A program made the position numbers and the translations under genes. Of a stretch of 64,000 nt of DNA, positions 39,202 through 47,730 are shown piece after piece (position 1 is the first letter of the stretch; the number at the start of each line of letters is the position of its first letter). The notes beneath the pieces are model-generated. The model was not told the DNA's origin. It saw only the letters and a program-made list of their open reading frames with translations, and searched no databases. This stretch comes from Candidatus Avedoeria danica (lineage in GTDB: Bacteria; Chloroflexota; Anaerolineae; Epilineales; Epilineaceae): NCBI GenBank assembly GCA_016703025.1, contig JADJCV010000004.1:682001-746000 (forward strand), written 5' to 3'.

Positions 39202-40379
39202 TCCGCGCCGCCGGTCGCGTGGCGCGCTTCGAGTACATGCGCCACGTGCGCTCCAAGCAGTTCCTCGGCACGACGTTCGGGATGCCGCTGTTCATGCTGC
39301 TCGTCGGCGGCTTCGCGGCATGGTCGGGCAGCACGGCGCAGGACGCCACGACCCATCCATGGGGCTACGTCGGCGCCGGCCTGCCGCCGGCCGCGGCCGA
39401 AGCGCTGTCGACCACCGACCTCCGGCCGTTCGCCGACGTCGAGACGGCGGCCGCCGCGCTGGCCGCCGGCGCCGTCGGCGGCTACGCGGCGTACGACGGC
39501 GCGCTCGGCTACCGCGTGACGGCGTGGGAGCCGCTGCCGGACGGCGTGTCCGAATCCCTGTCGGAAGCGATCCGCGCCGAGGCGCTGTCCGCCGCGCCGC
39601 CCGAGCTGCGCGCCGCGTTCGACGAGCCGGCGACGATCGTCTACGCGCTCGCTGCGGCCCCGGACCACGTGCGCTCGTCCGGCACGCTGTGGGCGACGCT
39701 GGCCGTCGCTTTCGCCGTGCCGCTCGCCCTCACGCTGGCGGTCCTGTTCAGCACGACGCTCCTCGTCACGGCCGTGGCGGAGGAGAAGGCGAACCGGCTG
39801 ATCGAGTGCCTGGCCACGTCGGTGGCGCCGCTGGCGCTCGTCGGCGGCAAGGTGGTCGGGCTCGGCCTGCTCGCGCTGACGCAGCTCGGGATCTGGGCGG
39901 CCGGCGCCGCTGCGGCGGCCGTCATCGGCCTGCGGCTGGGCGTGCCGGGTGCGACGCTGGCGGCCATGCCGTGGCCGACGGTGGCGCTGGCCGGGATCTG
40001 GCTCGTCGGCGGCTACCTGGTGCAGGCGGCGCTCGTCGTCGGCCTCGGCATCGCGATCGGCGAGCCGCGCGAGGCCCAGCAGGTGGCCGGGTTCGCCAGC
40101 CTCGGGCTCGTCCTGCCGTTCAGCCTGGCCGGACTCCTCGTGTTCCGCCCCGCCAGCCCGGCCGCCGTCTGGCTGTCGATTCTCCCGCTGACGTCGCCGG
40201 TGGCCATGCCCATCCGGCTCCTGCTCTCGGCCGTGCCGCTCGGCCAGGCCGTCGCCTCGGCCGCCCTCCTGGCCCTCACGGCCGTGCTCGCGCTGTGGGC
40301 CGCCGGCGCCGTCTTCCGCTGGGCGATGCTCCGCCCGCCGATCCGGTGGCGACGCCGCGCCAAGGCGGCCCAACCGTGA
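39198..40379 (+). CDS. ABC-2 type exporter permease (NatB-like)
   Basis: 393 residues from GTG 39198 (GTGA overlap). N-terminal helix after RFEYMRHVRSKQFLGTTFG, an extracytoplasmic domain of about 150 residues, then six C-terminal helices including VAEEKANRLIECLATSVAPL, the ABC-2 coupling-loop hallmark (EE/EK..R.E.L.ts). Substrate unknown. Confidence 0.9.
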   Translation: MIRAAGRVARFEYMRHVRSKQFLGTTFGMPLFMLLVGGFAAWSGSTAQDATTHPWGYVGAGLPPAAAEALSTTDLRPFADVETAAAALAAGAVGGYAAYDGALGYRVTAWEPLPDGVSESLSEAIRAEALSAAPPELRAAFDEPATIVYALAAAPDHVRSSGTLWATLAVAFAVPLALTLAVLFSTTLLVTAVAEEKANRLIECLATSVAPLALVGGKVVGLGLLALTQLGIWAAGAAAAAVIGLRLGVPGATLAAMPWPTVALAGIWLVGGYLVQAALVVGLGIAIGEPREAQQVAGFASLGLVLPFSLAGLLVFRPASPAAVWLSILPLTSPVAMPIRLLLSAVPLGQAVASAALLALTAVLALWAAGAVFRWAMLRPPIRWRRRAKAAQP

Positions 40380-41674
40380 CCCTCCCGCGCTGGCACCGCG
40401 TCGCGACGATCGCCGGGCGTGAGTTCGCCTGGCACCTGCGCCGCAAGTCGTTCCTCCTCACGACCTTCGGCCTGCCGGTCGTCGGGCTCATCGTCGGCGG
40501 TGTGACGCTGGTCGTCGGCACCGGCGTGGCGGTGGAGGTCGGGGCGGCGGTCGGTCGGGCGCTCGAGGTGGACGAGCTGCGCCGCAGCGCCGACGCGCCG
40601 CGGATCGGCTGGGTGGATGAGGCCGACGGCGGCACCGACGACGCGGCCGCGCCTGCCGAGGACGACACGTTTCGCGCGTTCGCCGACATCGACGACGCGG
40701 GTGAGGCGCTGGCCGCCGGCGAGGTCGACAGCGTCTTCGTCGTGCCGTCCGACTTCCCGCGCCGCCACGACGTCGTCCGCCTCGCGCGCTCGTGGGCGCC
40801 GCCGAGCGGCGATGTCGGCGCCGTGACGGACCGGCTGCGCAGACGCGTCTGGCCCGACGCGCCGCCCGAGGTGACCGCGGCCATGGTGCGCCCGCAGCAG
40901 CGGATCGACGTCGACCTCATCGCGCCGCCGGCGTCCGTCGCGGCCGAGGCCGAGGCCGCCGCCGGCGCGGACGATCCGTCCCGGCTCATGCTCGTCCTGG
41001 CCGTCGGCCTGCTGCTCTACACCACGATCTTCACGGCGTCGTCCTACCTCATGCAGAGCGTGACGACCGAAAAGGAGAACCGCGTCATCGAGGTCCTCCT
41101 GACGTCCGTGTCGCCGCTCGAGCTCCTGGCGGGCAAGGTGACCGGCCTCGGCATGCTCGGCGGGCTCCAGCTGCTGATCTGGGGCGGCTTCGGGCTGCTG
41201 TCGCTGAACGTCGGCGCCGTGTTCATCGCCGCCGCGGCCACGATCCGCTTCGGCCCGACGGTGCTGATGCTGGCCGCAGCCTACTTCGTGTTCGGGTACT
41301 TGTTCTACGCCAGCCTGATGGGTGCGGTCGGCGCGCTCGTGCCGTCGTTCCAGGAGAGCGGACCGCTGACGTTCGTCGTGCTGCTGCCCGCCTGGCTGCC
41401 GTTCTTCGTGCTCGAGCTGCTGATGCGCCAGCCCAACGGCACCCTCGGCCGCGCGCTGAGCCTCTTTCCGCCCACGGCGCCGCTCGTGATGATGCTGCGC
41501 CTGTCGAGCGGCCCGGTGCCGGCGTGGGAGGTTGCCCTCAGCCTCGCGCTGCTCGTCGCCGGCGCGGCGGCCGTGCTGGCGCTGGCGGCGCGCGTCTTCG
41601 CGACGAACCAGCTGCTGGCCGGCGAGGGGTTCAACTTGCGGCGGGGGGTGGCGGTGCTGATGGGGCGGACGTGA
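40376..41674 (+). CDS. ABC-2 type exporter permease, second subunit
   Basis: 432 residues from GTG 40376 (GTGA overlap). Same plan as the preceding gene: REFAWHLRRKSFLLTTFG, extracytoplasmic domain with acidic stretch, and VTTEKENRVIEVLLTSVSPL before the last helices. Presumably forms a heterodimer with the product of 39198. It probably ends the operon; secF has its own promoter. Confidence 0.9.
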   Translation: MTLPRWHRVATIAGREFAWHLRRKSFLLTTFGLPVVGLIVGGVTLVVGTGVAVEVGAAVGRALEVDELRRSADAPRIGWVDEADGGTDDAAAPAEDDTFRAFADIDDAGEALAAGEVDSVFVVPSDFPRRHDVVRLARSWAPPSGDVGAVTDRLRRRVWPDAPPEVTAAMVRPQQRIDVDLIAPPASVAAEAEAAAGADDPSRLMLVLAVGLLLYTTIFTASSYLMQSVTTEKENRVIEVLLTSVSPLELLAGKVTGLGMLGGLQLLIWGGFGLLSLNVGAVFIAAAATIRFGPTVLMLAAAYFVFGYLFYASLMGAVGALVPSFQESGPLTFVVLLPAWLPFFVLELLMRQPNGTLGRALSLFPPTAPLVMMLRLSSGPVPAWEVALSLALLVAGAAAVLALAARVFATNQLLAGEGFNLRRGVAVLMGRT

Positions 41675-41679
41675 CCGCC

Positions 41680-41708
41680 TTGCCCGCCCCCGCCCCCTGT
41701 GGTAGCAT
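41680..41708 (+). promoter_or_regulatory. Promoter for secF
   Basis: TTGCCC (41680-41685), 17-nt spacer, TAGCAT (41703-41708), about 40 nt before the ATG. Confidence 0.6.
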
Positions 41709-41748
41709 CGCCCGGTTCGTTCGACCCGCGCCAGGGAGTCCGTGCGTC

Positions 41749-42693
41749 ATGTTCGACATCATCGGCAAGCGCTACTGGTTCATTGCGTTCTCGGCACTCA
41801 TCTTGGTGCCCGGATTGATCAGCATCGTCCTGAACGGCATCCCGGTGTCGATCGACTACAAGGGCGGTACGGTCTACTACATGGAGTTCGATCCCGGCAC
41901 CGAGGCATCGGACGCCGACGTGAGTGCGGTGTACGCGGCGCAGGGAATCAGCGACGCCCAGGTCGTGACCGTCGTCGGCGACGAGGGCGCGGGCCGCGGC
42001 TTCCAGGTTCGATCCACCGAGATCCTGCCGGACGGCAAGGTTGCGCTCGACGCGGCCCTGGTGACGGCCATCGGTCCGCACAAGACGCTGCGCTTCGAGT
42101 CCGTCGGCGCCTCGGTCGGGCGGCTCGTCACGCAGAACGCGGCGCTGGCGGTGTTGTTCTCGGCGCTCATGATCTGCCTCTACCTGACCGTCCAGTTCCG
42201 GCACATGCAGCATCCGGTCCGCTATGGCGTCGCCGCGATCATCTCACTCCTGCACGACGTCCTCCTCGTCCTCGGCATCGCTTCGCTCATGGGCTACTTC
42301 TTCGGCTGGGAGGTCGACGCGCTCTTCCTGACCGCGCTGTTGACCGTCATCGGCTTCTCGGTCCATGACTCGATCGTCGTGTTCGACCGCATTCGCGAGA
42401 ACAGCGGCCGGCTGCGTGGCATGGCCTATGAGCGGATCGTCAACCATTCCATCGTCCAGACGCTCGACCGGTCGATCAATACGCAGCTCACGGCGCTCTT
42501 CACGCTCGTGGCGATCTACGTGTTCAGCACCGGTCAGCTGCAGCGCTTCCTGTTCTGGCTGATCATCGGCCTGATCAGCGGGACGTACTCGTCCATCGCC
42601 AACGCCGCCCCCATCCTCGTGATCTGGGCGAACCGCGAGTGGACGCGCTGGTTCGGGCGCGGCAAGGACGATTCGCTCGTCACGGCCGGTTGA
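41749..42693 (+). CDS. secF: Protein translocase subunit SecF
   Basis: 314 residues, ATG 41749 with AGGGAG 10 nt upstream. N-terminal helix, IDYKGGTVYYMEF (SecF DF-G-G motif), a small P1-like domain, then VGASVGRLVTQNAALAVLFS and the conserved helix pair ending TALLTVIGFSVHDSIVVFDR and IRENSGRLRG. Works with SecD. It is separated from secD by about 3.9 kb of CBS and ABC genes. Confidence 0.96.
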   Translation: MFDIIGKRYWFIAFSALILVPGLISIVLNGIPVSIDYKGGTVYYMEFDPGTEASDADVSAVYAAQGISDAQVVTVVGDEGAGRGFQVRSTEILPDGKVALDAALVTAIGPHKTLRFESVGASVGRLVTQNAALAVLFSALMICLYLTVQFRHMQHPVRYGVAAIISLLHDVLLVLGIASLMGYFFGWEVDALFLTALLTVIGFSVHDSIVVFDRIRENSGRLRGMAYERIVNHSIVQTLDRSINTQLTALFTLVAIYVFSTGQLQRFLFWLIIGLISGTYSSIANAAPILVIWANREWTRWFGRGKDDSLVTAG

Positions 42694-42774
42694 TCGCCGC
42701 TTCATTCGCCACCGGACGGCCCGCACGACCGTGCAATCGCCGGCCGAGGCACGTCGCTTGCTGAGCGCGCGCCC

Positions 42775-43566
42775 ATGAACACCCCCAACGATGCCGCACC
42801 CGACGGCGACTGGATGATCGAAGCGATCGACCTCGTCAAGCGCTACGGCGCGTTCGAGGCGTTGAACGGTCTGACGCTGCGCGTCGGCCGGGGCGAGATC
42901 TTCGGCTTCCTCGGCCCGAACGGCGCCGGCAAGACGACGACGATCCGCATCCTCACCGGTCTGCTCCAGCCCACGTCCGGCATCGCCCGGATCGGCGGCC
43001 ACGACCTGGCGACGGACCCGCTGGCGGCGCGGGCGATCGTGTCGTTCATCCCCGACACGCCCTATCTGTACGAGAAGCTGACCGCCCGCGAGTTCATCCA
43101 CTTCGTGGCCGGCCTCTACAAGACGCCGCCCGAAATCGCCACGCGGCGCATGGAAGAGCTGCTCGAGGTCTTCGACCTGGCCGACCGCGCGGACGACCTG
43201 ATCGAGGGCTACTCGCACGGGATGCGGCAGAAGACGGTGATGATCGCCGCCCTCGTCCACGATCCGCAGGTGCTGTTCCTGGACGAGCCGACGGTCGGCC
43301 TCGACCCGCGCTCGGCCAAGCTCATGCGCGACGTCTACCGCCAACTGGCGGCGCGCGGCGCGACGATCTTCCTGTCGACGCACATCCTCGAGATCGCCGA
43401 GCGGATGTGCGACCGGATCGGCATCGTCCAGAACGGCGAACTCATCGCGCTCGGGACGATGGACGAGCTGCGACAGCTGGCCGCGCAGAACACGTCGCTC
43501 GAGGACATCTTCCTCGAGCTGACGGGCGGCGCCGCGTTCGCCGAGATCGCCCGGGTCCTGGCGTGA
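42775..43566 (+). CDS. ABC exporter ATP-binding protein
   Basis: 263 residues. Walker A GFLGPNGAGKTTTIRIL, Q-loop SFIPDTPYLYEKLTA, signature YSHGMRQKT, Walker B VLFLDEPTVGLDPRS, H-loop STHILEIAERM, D-loop intact. Shorter than the ATPase at 38239, without the extra C-terminal domain. Its stop overlaps the GTG of the permease by 4 nt. Exported substrate unknown. Confidence 0.94.
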   Translation: MNTPNDAAPDGDWMIEAIDLVKRYGAFEALNGLTLRVGRGEIFGFLGPNGAGKTTTIRILTGLLQPTSGIARIGGHDLATDPLAARAIVSFIPDTPYLYEKLTAREFIHFVAGLYKTPPEIATRRMEELLEVFDLADRADDLIEGYSHGMRQKTVMIAALVHDPQVLFLDEPTVGLDPRSAKLMRDVYRQLAARGATIFLSTHILEIAERMCDRIGIVQNGELIALGTMDELRQLAAQNTSLEDIFLELTGGAAFAEIARVLA

Positions 43567-45425
43567 GCGCCGCCGCGGGCGACGCCGCCGTTCCCCCCGG
43601 CAGCGCCCCGCGGCCGCCGCGTCCGCCCCGACCGGCGCAACCGGCGTTCGGCTGGCTCGTCCGTTCCCGGTGGTGGATCGCGTGGAACACGATCGCGCGC
43701 GGCGCGCGTTGGCGGCGGCTGACGTATGCGATCGTGCTCGGCGGGCTCGTCGTCATCGGCGCCGCGGCGGCAGTGCTGGGCGGGTTCGCGACGTGGTTCC
43801 TGCGCGACTTCACGGCGCGGGATCTCACACCGGAGCAGATCGCGCAAGGCATCGACGCGCGCGCAGCCACCGACGTCATCCTCGCCACCTCGCTGTCGGG
43901 CGCGATGCTCCTCGTGGTGATGGTCGGCTTCACCGTCGCGTTGGCGTCGCTCTACCTGGCGCGCGACCTGGACATGCTCCTCGTCTCGCCGGTGTCCCGC
44001 CGCGCCGTCTTCGCCAGCAAACTCCTCGGCGGCATCCTGCCCGGCTTCGCGCTCGTCGGCATCCTGACCGTCCTGCCGCTCATCGGCCACGGCATCGCCA
44101 ACGACTACGGCCTGGCCTACTGGTCGGCGCTGGCGTTGGCGATGCTCCTGCTGCCCATCCTGCCGACGGCCTTCGGCGCCGTCGCGGTCGTCCTGATCGT
44201 GCGGCGGATGCCGGCGCACCGGCTGGGCGAGATCGTCGGGTTGATCGTCGTGGCGATGACGATGGCGATCGTCCTCCTGCTCGGCAGCGCGAACCGGCTG
44301 CAGGAGACGATGAACTTCCGCGAGATCCTGGATTACCTCGGCCGGGTGCGGCACCCGTACTCGCCGGCGGAGTGGCTGACGCGCTTCGTGGCCGCCGCCG
44401 GGCGGCACGACGTCCGCACCGCGCTGACGTGGCTGGCGATCAACGTCGGCGTTTCGATCGCGGCGCTCGTGCCGCTGTACTTCGTCTCGGACCGCCTCTA
44501 TCAGGACGGCTGGATCCGGATGCAGTCCTCCAACCTGCGGAAATCCATCCGCCGCGGCATCCTGTGGTGGCAGCGGCCGGAGCGGGCCGCCGACCTCGGG
44601 CGGCCGTCGGGCGTGCTGGCCTGGCTGTCGCCGCCGGTCGTGGCCGTCGTGCGCAAGGACGCCCGGCTGCTGCCGCGCGACCTGACGAACTCGGCGCAGA
44701 TCCTCTCGCCGTTGGCGTTCGGCGTGTTCTTCATCGTCCAGCAGATCCTCTACCCGTTGCGGATCGGCGGCGGCGACAGCGGCACGGCCTTCACGCAGCC
44801 CGTCCTGACGATGTTCGCGGCGTTCGTCGCCAGCGGCGTCGCGGCGATGGTCTTCTCGCGCGTCGCCCTGACGGGCCTGAGCGTCGAGGGCAAGCACTTC
44901 TGGATCATCCAAAGCTCGCCGATCAGCCCGCGGCAGCTCGTCCTCGCCAAGTTCTTCGTGGCGCTCCTGCCGTACAGCTTCCTGTCCGGCGCGCTGATCG
45001 TCCTGTTCGAGGGCGCCCGCCTGATCCGCACCGCGGTCGACGCGCGGCTGAGCTTGACGGGGGCGCTCGGCCTCGTCGACGTCCCGATCATCCTGTACGC
45101 CTGGTTCGTCACGATCGTCGTCGGCGCCGGCGTCGTGGCGGTGAGCCTGGCGATCGGGGCGGCGCGGCCGAACCTGAAGTGGGACAGCCCGCACGAGATG
45201 ATGACGCCGGACGTCGGCTGCCTGTCGATCATCTTCTACGGCCTCTACGCCGTGATCGCGCTGTTCGCCCTCGCCGTGCCGGGCGCGATCAGCCGCTTCC
45301 CGACCCTCGAACACGTCTGGCTCTACTGGCTGGCCGGCCTGACGATCGGCCTCGGCACGACGGCCGCCGTCGTGGGCGGCAGCCTGTGGCTGGCGGCGCG
45401 CGAGGTGCCGTTCATCGACGGGTGA
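43563..45425 (+). CDS. Large ABC exporter permease
   Basis: 620 residues from GTG 43563. Pro-rich cytoplasmic N-terminus, then about 12 predicted helices in two halves, joined by a cytoplasmic loop (WWQRPERAADLGRPSGVLAW). LARDLDMLLVSPVSRRAVFASK and LSVEGKHFWIIQSSPISPRQ are the two coupling-type motifs of putative ABC exporters in which a single chain replaces a permease dimer. Partner is the ATPase upstream. Confidence 0.87.
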   Translation: MSAAAGDAAVPPGSAPRPPRPPRPAQPAFGWLVRSRWWIAWNTIARGARWRRLTYAIVLGGLVVIGAAAAVLGGFATWFLRDFTARDLTPEQIAQGIDARAATDVILATSLSGAMLLVVMVGFTVALASLYLARDLDMLLVSPVSRRAVFASKLLGGILPGFALVGILTVLPLIGHGIANDYGLAYWSALALAMLLLPILPTAFGAVAVVLIVRRMPAHRLGEIVGLIVVAMTMAIVLLLGSANRLQETMNFREILDYLGRVRHPYSPAEWLTRFVAAAGRHDVRTALTWLAINVGVSIAALVPLYFVSDRLYQDGWIRMQSSNLRKSIRRGILWWQRPERAADLGRPSGVLAWLSPPVVAVVRKDARLLPRDLTNSAQILSPLAFGVFFIVQQILYPLRIGGGDSGTAFTQPVLTMFAAFVASGVAAMVFSRVALTGLSVEGKHFWIIQSSPISPRQLVLAKFFVALLPYSFLSGALIVLFEGARLIRTAVDARLSLTGALGLVDVPIILYAWFVTIVVGAGVVAVSLAIGAARPNLKWDSPHEMMTPDVGCLSIIFYGLYAVIALFALAVPGAISRFPTLEHVWLYWLAGLTIGLGTTAAVVGGSLWLAAREVPFIDG

Positions 45426-45446
45426 GGCGGCGCGGCCCGCGCCGGC

Positions 45447-45483
45447 TACCCCTCCCGCGACTGGTTACCCCTCCCGCGACTGG
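45447..45483. repeat. 19-bp-period tandem duplication at the end of the permease gene
   Basis: TACCCCTCCCGCGACTGG occurs at 45447-45464 and 45466-45483. The second copy contains the last codons (QSREG) and most of the stop of the minus-strand permease gene; the first copy lies just beyond the stop. Confidence 0.85.
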
Positions 45484-46493
45484 CGCGGATCCAGGATGTC
45501 CCGCACCGTGTCGCCGATCAGGTTCCACGCGAGCGAGAACAGCACGAGGGCGGTGCCCGGGTACACGACGATGTACCAGTCGCGATCGATCGTGAAGATG
45601 ACGTTGCGGGCCGTGGCGATCATCTGGCCCCAGTCGGCGTAGCCCTTGGGAACGCCGAGGCCGAAGAAGGCCAGTGCGGCGAACGACTGGACGACGGTGC
45701 CGATGTCCAGCGACGCGACGACCAGGACGGGAAAGATGCTGTTGGGCAGGATGTGCTGGACGATGATCCGGCCATCGCTGGCACCGAGGGCGCGCGAGGC
45801 GGCGACGTAGTCGCGTTCCTTCACGGACAGGATATCGGCGCGCACGAGTCGGGCATAGCCCATCCAGCCGAACGCGACGAGCGGGATGATCGCGGGCGCG
45901 ATCGAGTTCGGGCCGAGGATCGCCTCCAGCCAGTCGCCGCCGCCGCCGCGCAGGACCGTGGCCAGCGTGAGCGCGGCGAGGAGGTACGGGAAGGCCTGGA
46001 AGATCTCGACGATCCGCATGAGGACCTCGTCGATCCAGCCACCGTAGTAGGCGGCGATCGAGCCGATCGTCAACCCGAGAACGAGCGCCAAGGCGATGAT
46101 CGTCACGCCGGCCTTGAAGGCGGTGCGGGTGCCCCAGATGACGCCGTAATAGATGTCGTTGCGCTGCGGCGTGAGTCCGAAGCGGTGGGCGGCGCTCGGC
46201 GCCTCGGGTTGGGTTGTGAAGCCATAGCGGGGCACTTTGTAGACGTGCTGCTGGCACGTGATCTTCTGGTCGGGCGGGCAGGGCGCAAGCATGGGGGCAG
46301 CGAGGGCAATCGCGCCGAACCCAATGAGCAGCAGCGTGCCGAGGATGGATGCCGGCGTGCCGAGCAGGCGGCTGACGACGTAGCGCACCGAGCGCCGGTT
46401 GACGGCGCGATGGGGCGGCGGATCGACCTGCTTGTCGTGTGCGTCCGCCAACGCCTTCTCGCGGGCGAGCTTTTCGTCGTCTGACACCGGCAT
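45465..46493 (-). CDS. Peptide/nickel-type ABC transporter permease (DppC-like)
   Basis: 342 residues. Cytoplasmic N-terminus, first helix ILGTLLLIGFGAIALAAPML, a periplasmic loop with two Cys (CPPDQKITCQQ), then five helices. Inner-membrane coupling (EAA) loop KERDYVAASRALGASDGRII followed by HILPN. ATG 46493 is 2 nt from AAGGA. Last gene of the aldolase-SBP-permease-permease string. No ATPase gene for this importer is in the window. Confidence 0.93.
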   Translation of the reverse strand: MPVSDDEKLAREKALADAHDKQVDPPPHRAVNRRSVRYVVSRLLGTPASILGTLLLIGFGAIALAAPMLAPCPPDQKITCQQHVYKVPRYGFTTQPEAPSAAHRFGLTPQRNDIYYGVIWGTRTAFKAGVTIIALALVLGLTIGSIAAYYGGWIDEVLMRIVEIFQAFPYLLAALTLATVLRGGGGDWLEAILGPNSIAPAIIPLVAFGWMGYARLVRADILSVKERDYVAASRALGASDGRIIVQHILPNSIFPVLVVASLDIGTVVQSFAALAFFGLGVPKGYADWGQMIATARNVIFTIDRDWYIVVYPGTALVLFSLAWNLIGDTVRDILDPRQSREG

Positions 46494-46523
46494 CGTCCTT
46501 GGCTGGCAGCGGCGTGCGGTTGG

Positions 46524-47564
46524 CTACCCCAACCGAATTCGCGGATCGATCGTGGCGTACAGGATATCGACGATGAGGTTGCCGATAATGAGGATGACGC
46601 CCTCGAAGAGGACGAATCCCAGCACCGTCACGACGTCGAGGTTCACCGCTGCGGCGACGAAGCGCTTGCCGACGCCGGGCAGGTTGTAGACCGTCTCGGT
46701 GATCGCCGCGCCGTTCAGCAGCGACACCAGCATCAGCCCGCCCACCGTCACGACCGGCAGGAGCGCGTTCGGGCGCGCGTGCTTCCGGACGACGGTGCGG
46801 TACGAGAGGCCCTTGGAGAGCGCCGTGCGGATGTAGTCCTGGCGCAGTGTGTCCAGCATGCTGGACCGCGTCACGCGCAGCAGGACCGCGCAGTTCAAAG
46901 CGGCCAGCGACGTCACCGGGAGGATGAGGTGCTTCAACGCATCGAGGAAGACGGCCAAGTTCCCGCGCAGCAGGGCGTCCAGCGTGTACATCCCGGTCAC
47001 GGGCGCCCAGCCCACGCGCCACGCCGCGCTGTCGACGAGCGCCTGGTTGGTCAGCGACAGCCGATCGCCCGGCGGCAGCCAGCGCAGGCGGGCCGCGAAC
47101 AACATGAGCAGGAGGAGCGCAAAAACGAACAACGGCAGGCTGGTGCCGATGATCGAGACGACGCGCAAGATCTGGTCCTGCCACTTGTTGTGGTTCAGTG
47201 CCGCCAACATCCCCAGCCAGATTCCCAAGGCGATCAGCGGGATCGTCGACAGCAGCGCGAGCTCGAGCGTCGCGGGGAAAAGGCGAACGAACATGTCGAA
47301 GACCGGCTCGCCGCCCGTCTTCGAGAACCCCAGGTTGCCGCGCACGATGTTCGACAGCCAATGGACGTACTGGACGTAGATCGGCTTGTCGAGCCCGTGC
47401 TGCACGATGAGCCGGGCGATGTTCTCCTGCGACGCCACCTCGCGCGTGTACATCGCCACGCGCTGTCCGGGTGAGAGCTGCGAGAGCATCACGAAGATCA
47501 GGATCGTCACGCCGAGCAGGATGATCGGCAGGATCAGCAGCCGGCGGATGATGTAGCTGGTCAT
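46524..47564 (-). CDS. Peptide/nickel-type ABC transporter permease (DppB-like)
   Basis: 346 residues from ATG 47564 (MTSYIIRRLLILPIILLGVT, the standard N-terminus of this family). GDLGFS-like GNLGFSKTGGEPVFD, six helices, EAA loop RQDYIRTALSKGLSYRTVVR followed by HARPNALLP. Thirty nt before the partner permease gene. Preceded by an internal hairpin at 47655-47702. Confidence 0.94.
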   Translation of the reverse strand: MTSYIIRRLLILPIILLGVTILIFVMLSQLSPGQRVAMYTREVASQENIARLIVQHGLDKPIYVQYVHWLSNIVRGNLGFSKTGGEPVFDMFVRLFPATLELALLSTIPLIALGIWLGMLAALNHNKWQDQILRVVSIIGTSLPLFVFALLLLMLFAARLRWLPPGDRLSLTNQALVDSAAWRVGWAPVTGMYTLDALLRGNLAVFLDALKHLILPVTSLAALNCAVLLRVTRSSMLDTLRQDYIRTALSKGLSYRTVVRKHARPNALLPVVTVGGLMLVSLLNGAAITETVYNLPGVGKRFVAAAVNLDVVTVLGFVLFEGVILIIGNLIVDILYATIDPRIRLG

Positions 47565-47654
47565 GGCGGCACGCTCACACGTTGCGCGGGGCCGGACGGG
47601 CGAACGGACGTCGCCCGGCGTCGCGGGGGTCGGGGCGGCAATGCGGTCCCGGAA

Positions 47655-47702
47655 GGCAGCGCAGCCGTCGCGCTGCAAGCGGCGAACGACGGCTGCGCTG
47701 CC
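47655..47702 (-). terminator. 16-bp intra-operon hairpin between binding protein and permease genes
   Basis: GGCAGCGCAGCCGTCG (47655-47670), 16-nt loop, exact complement (47687-47702). No U-tract, so it may be a partial terminator or a 3' stabiliser that keeps the binding-protein message more abundant than the permease message. Confidence 0.5.
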
Positions 47703-47730
47703 CGGGGCTCACGCCTCGATCAACCGGACC

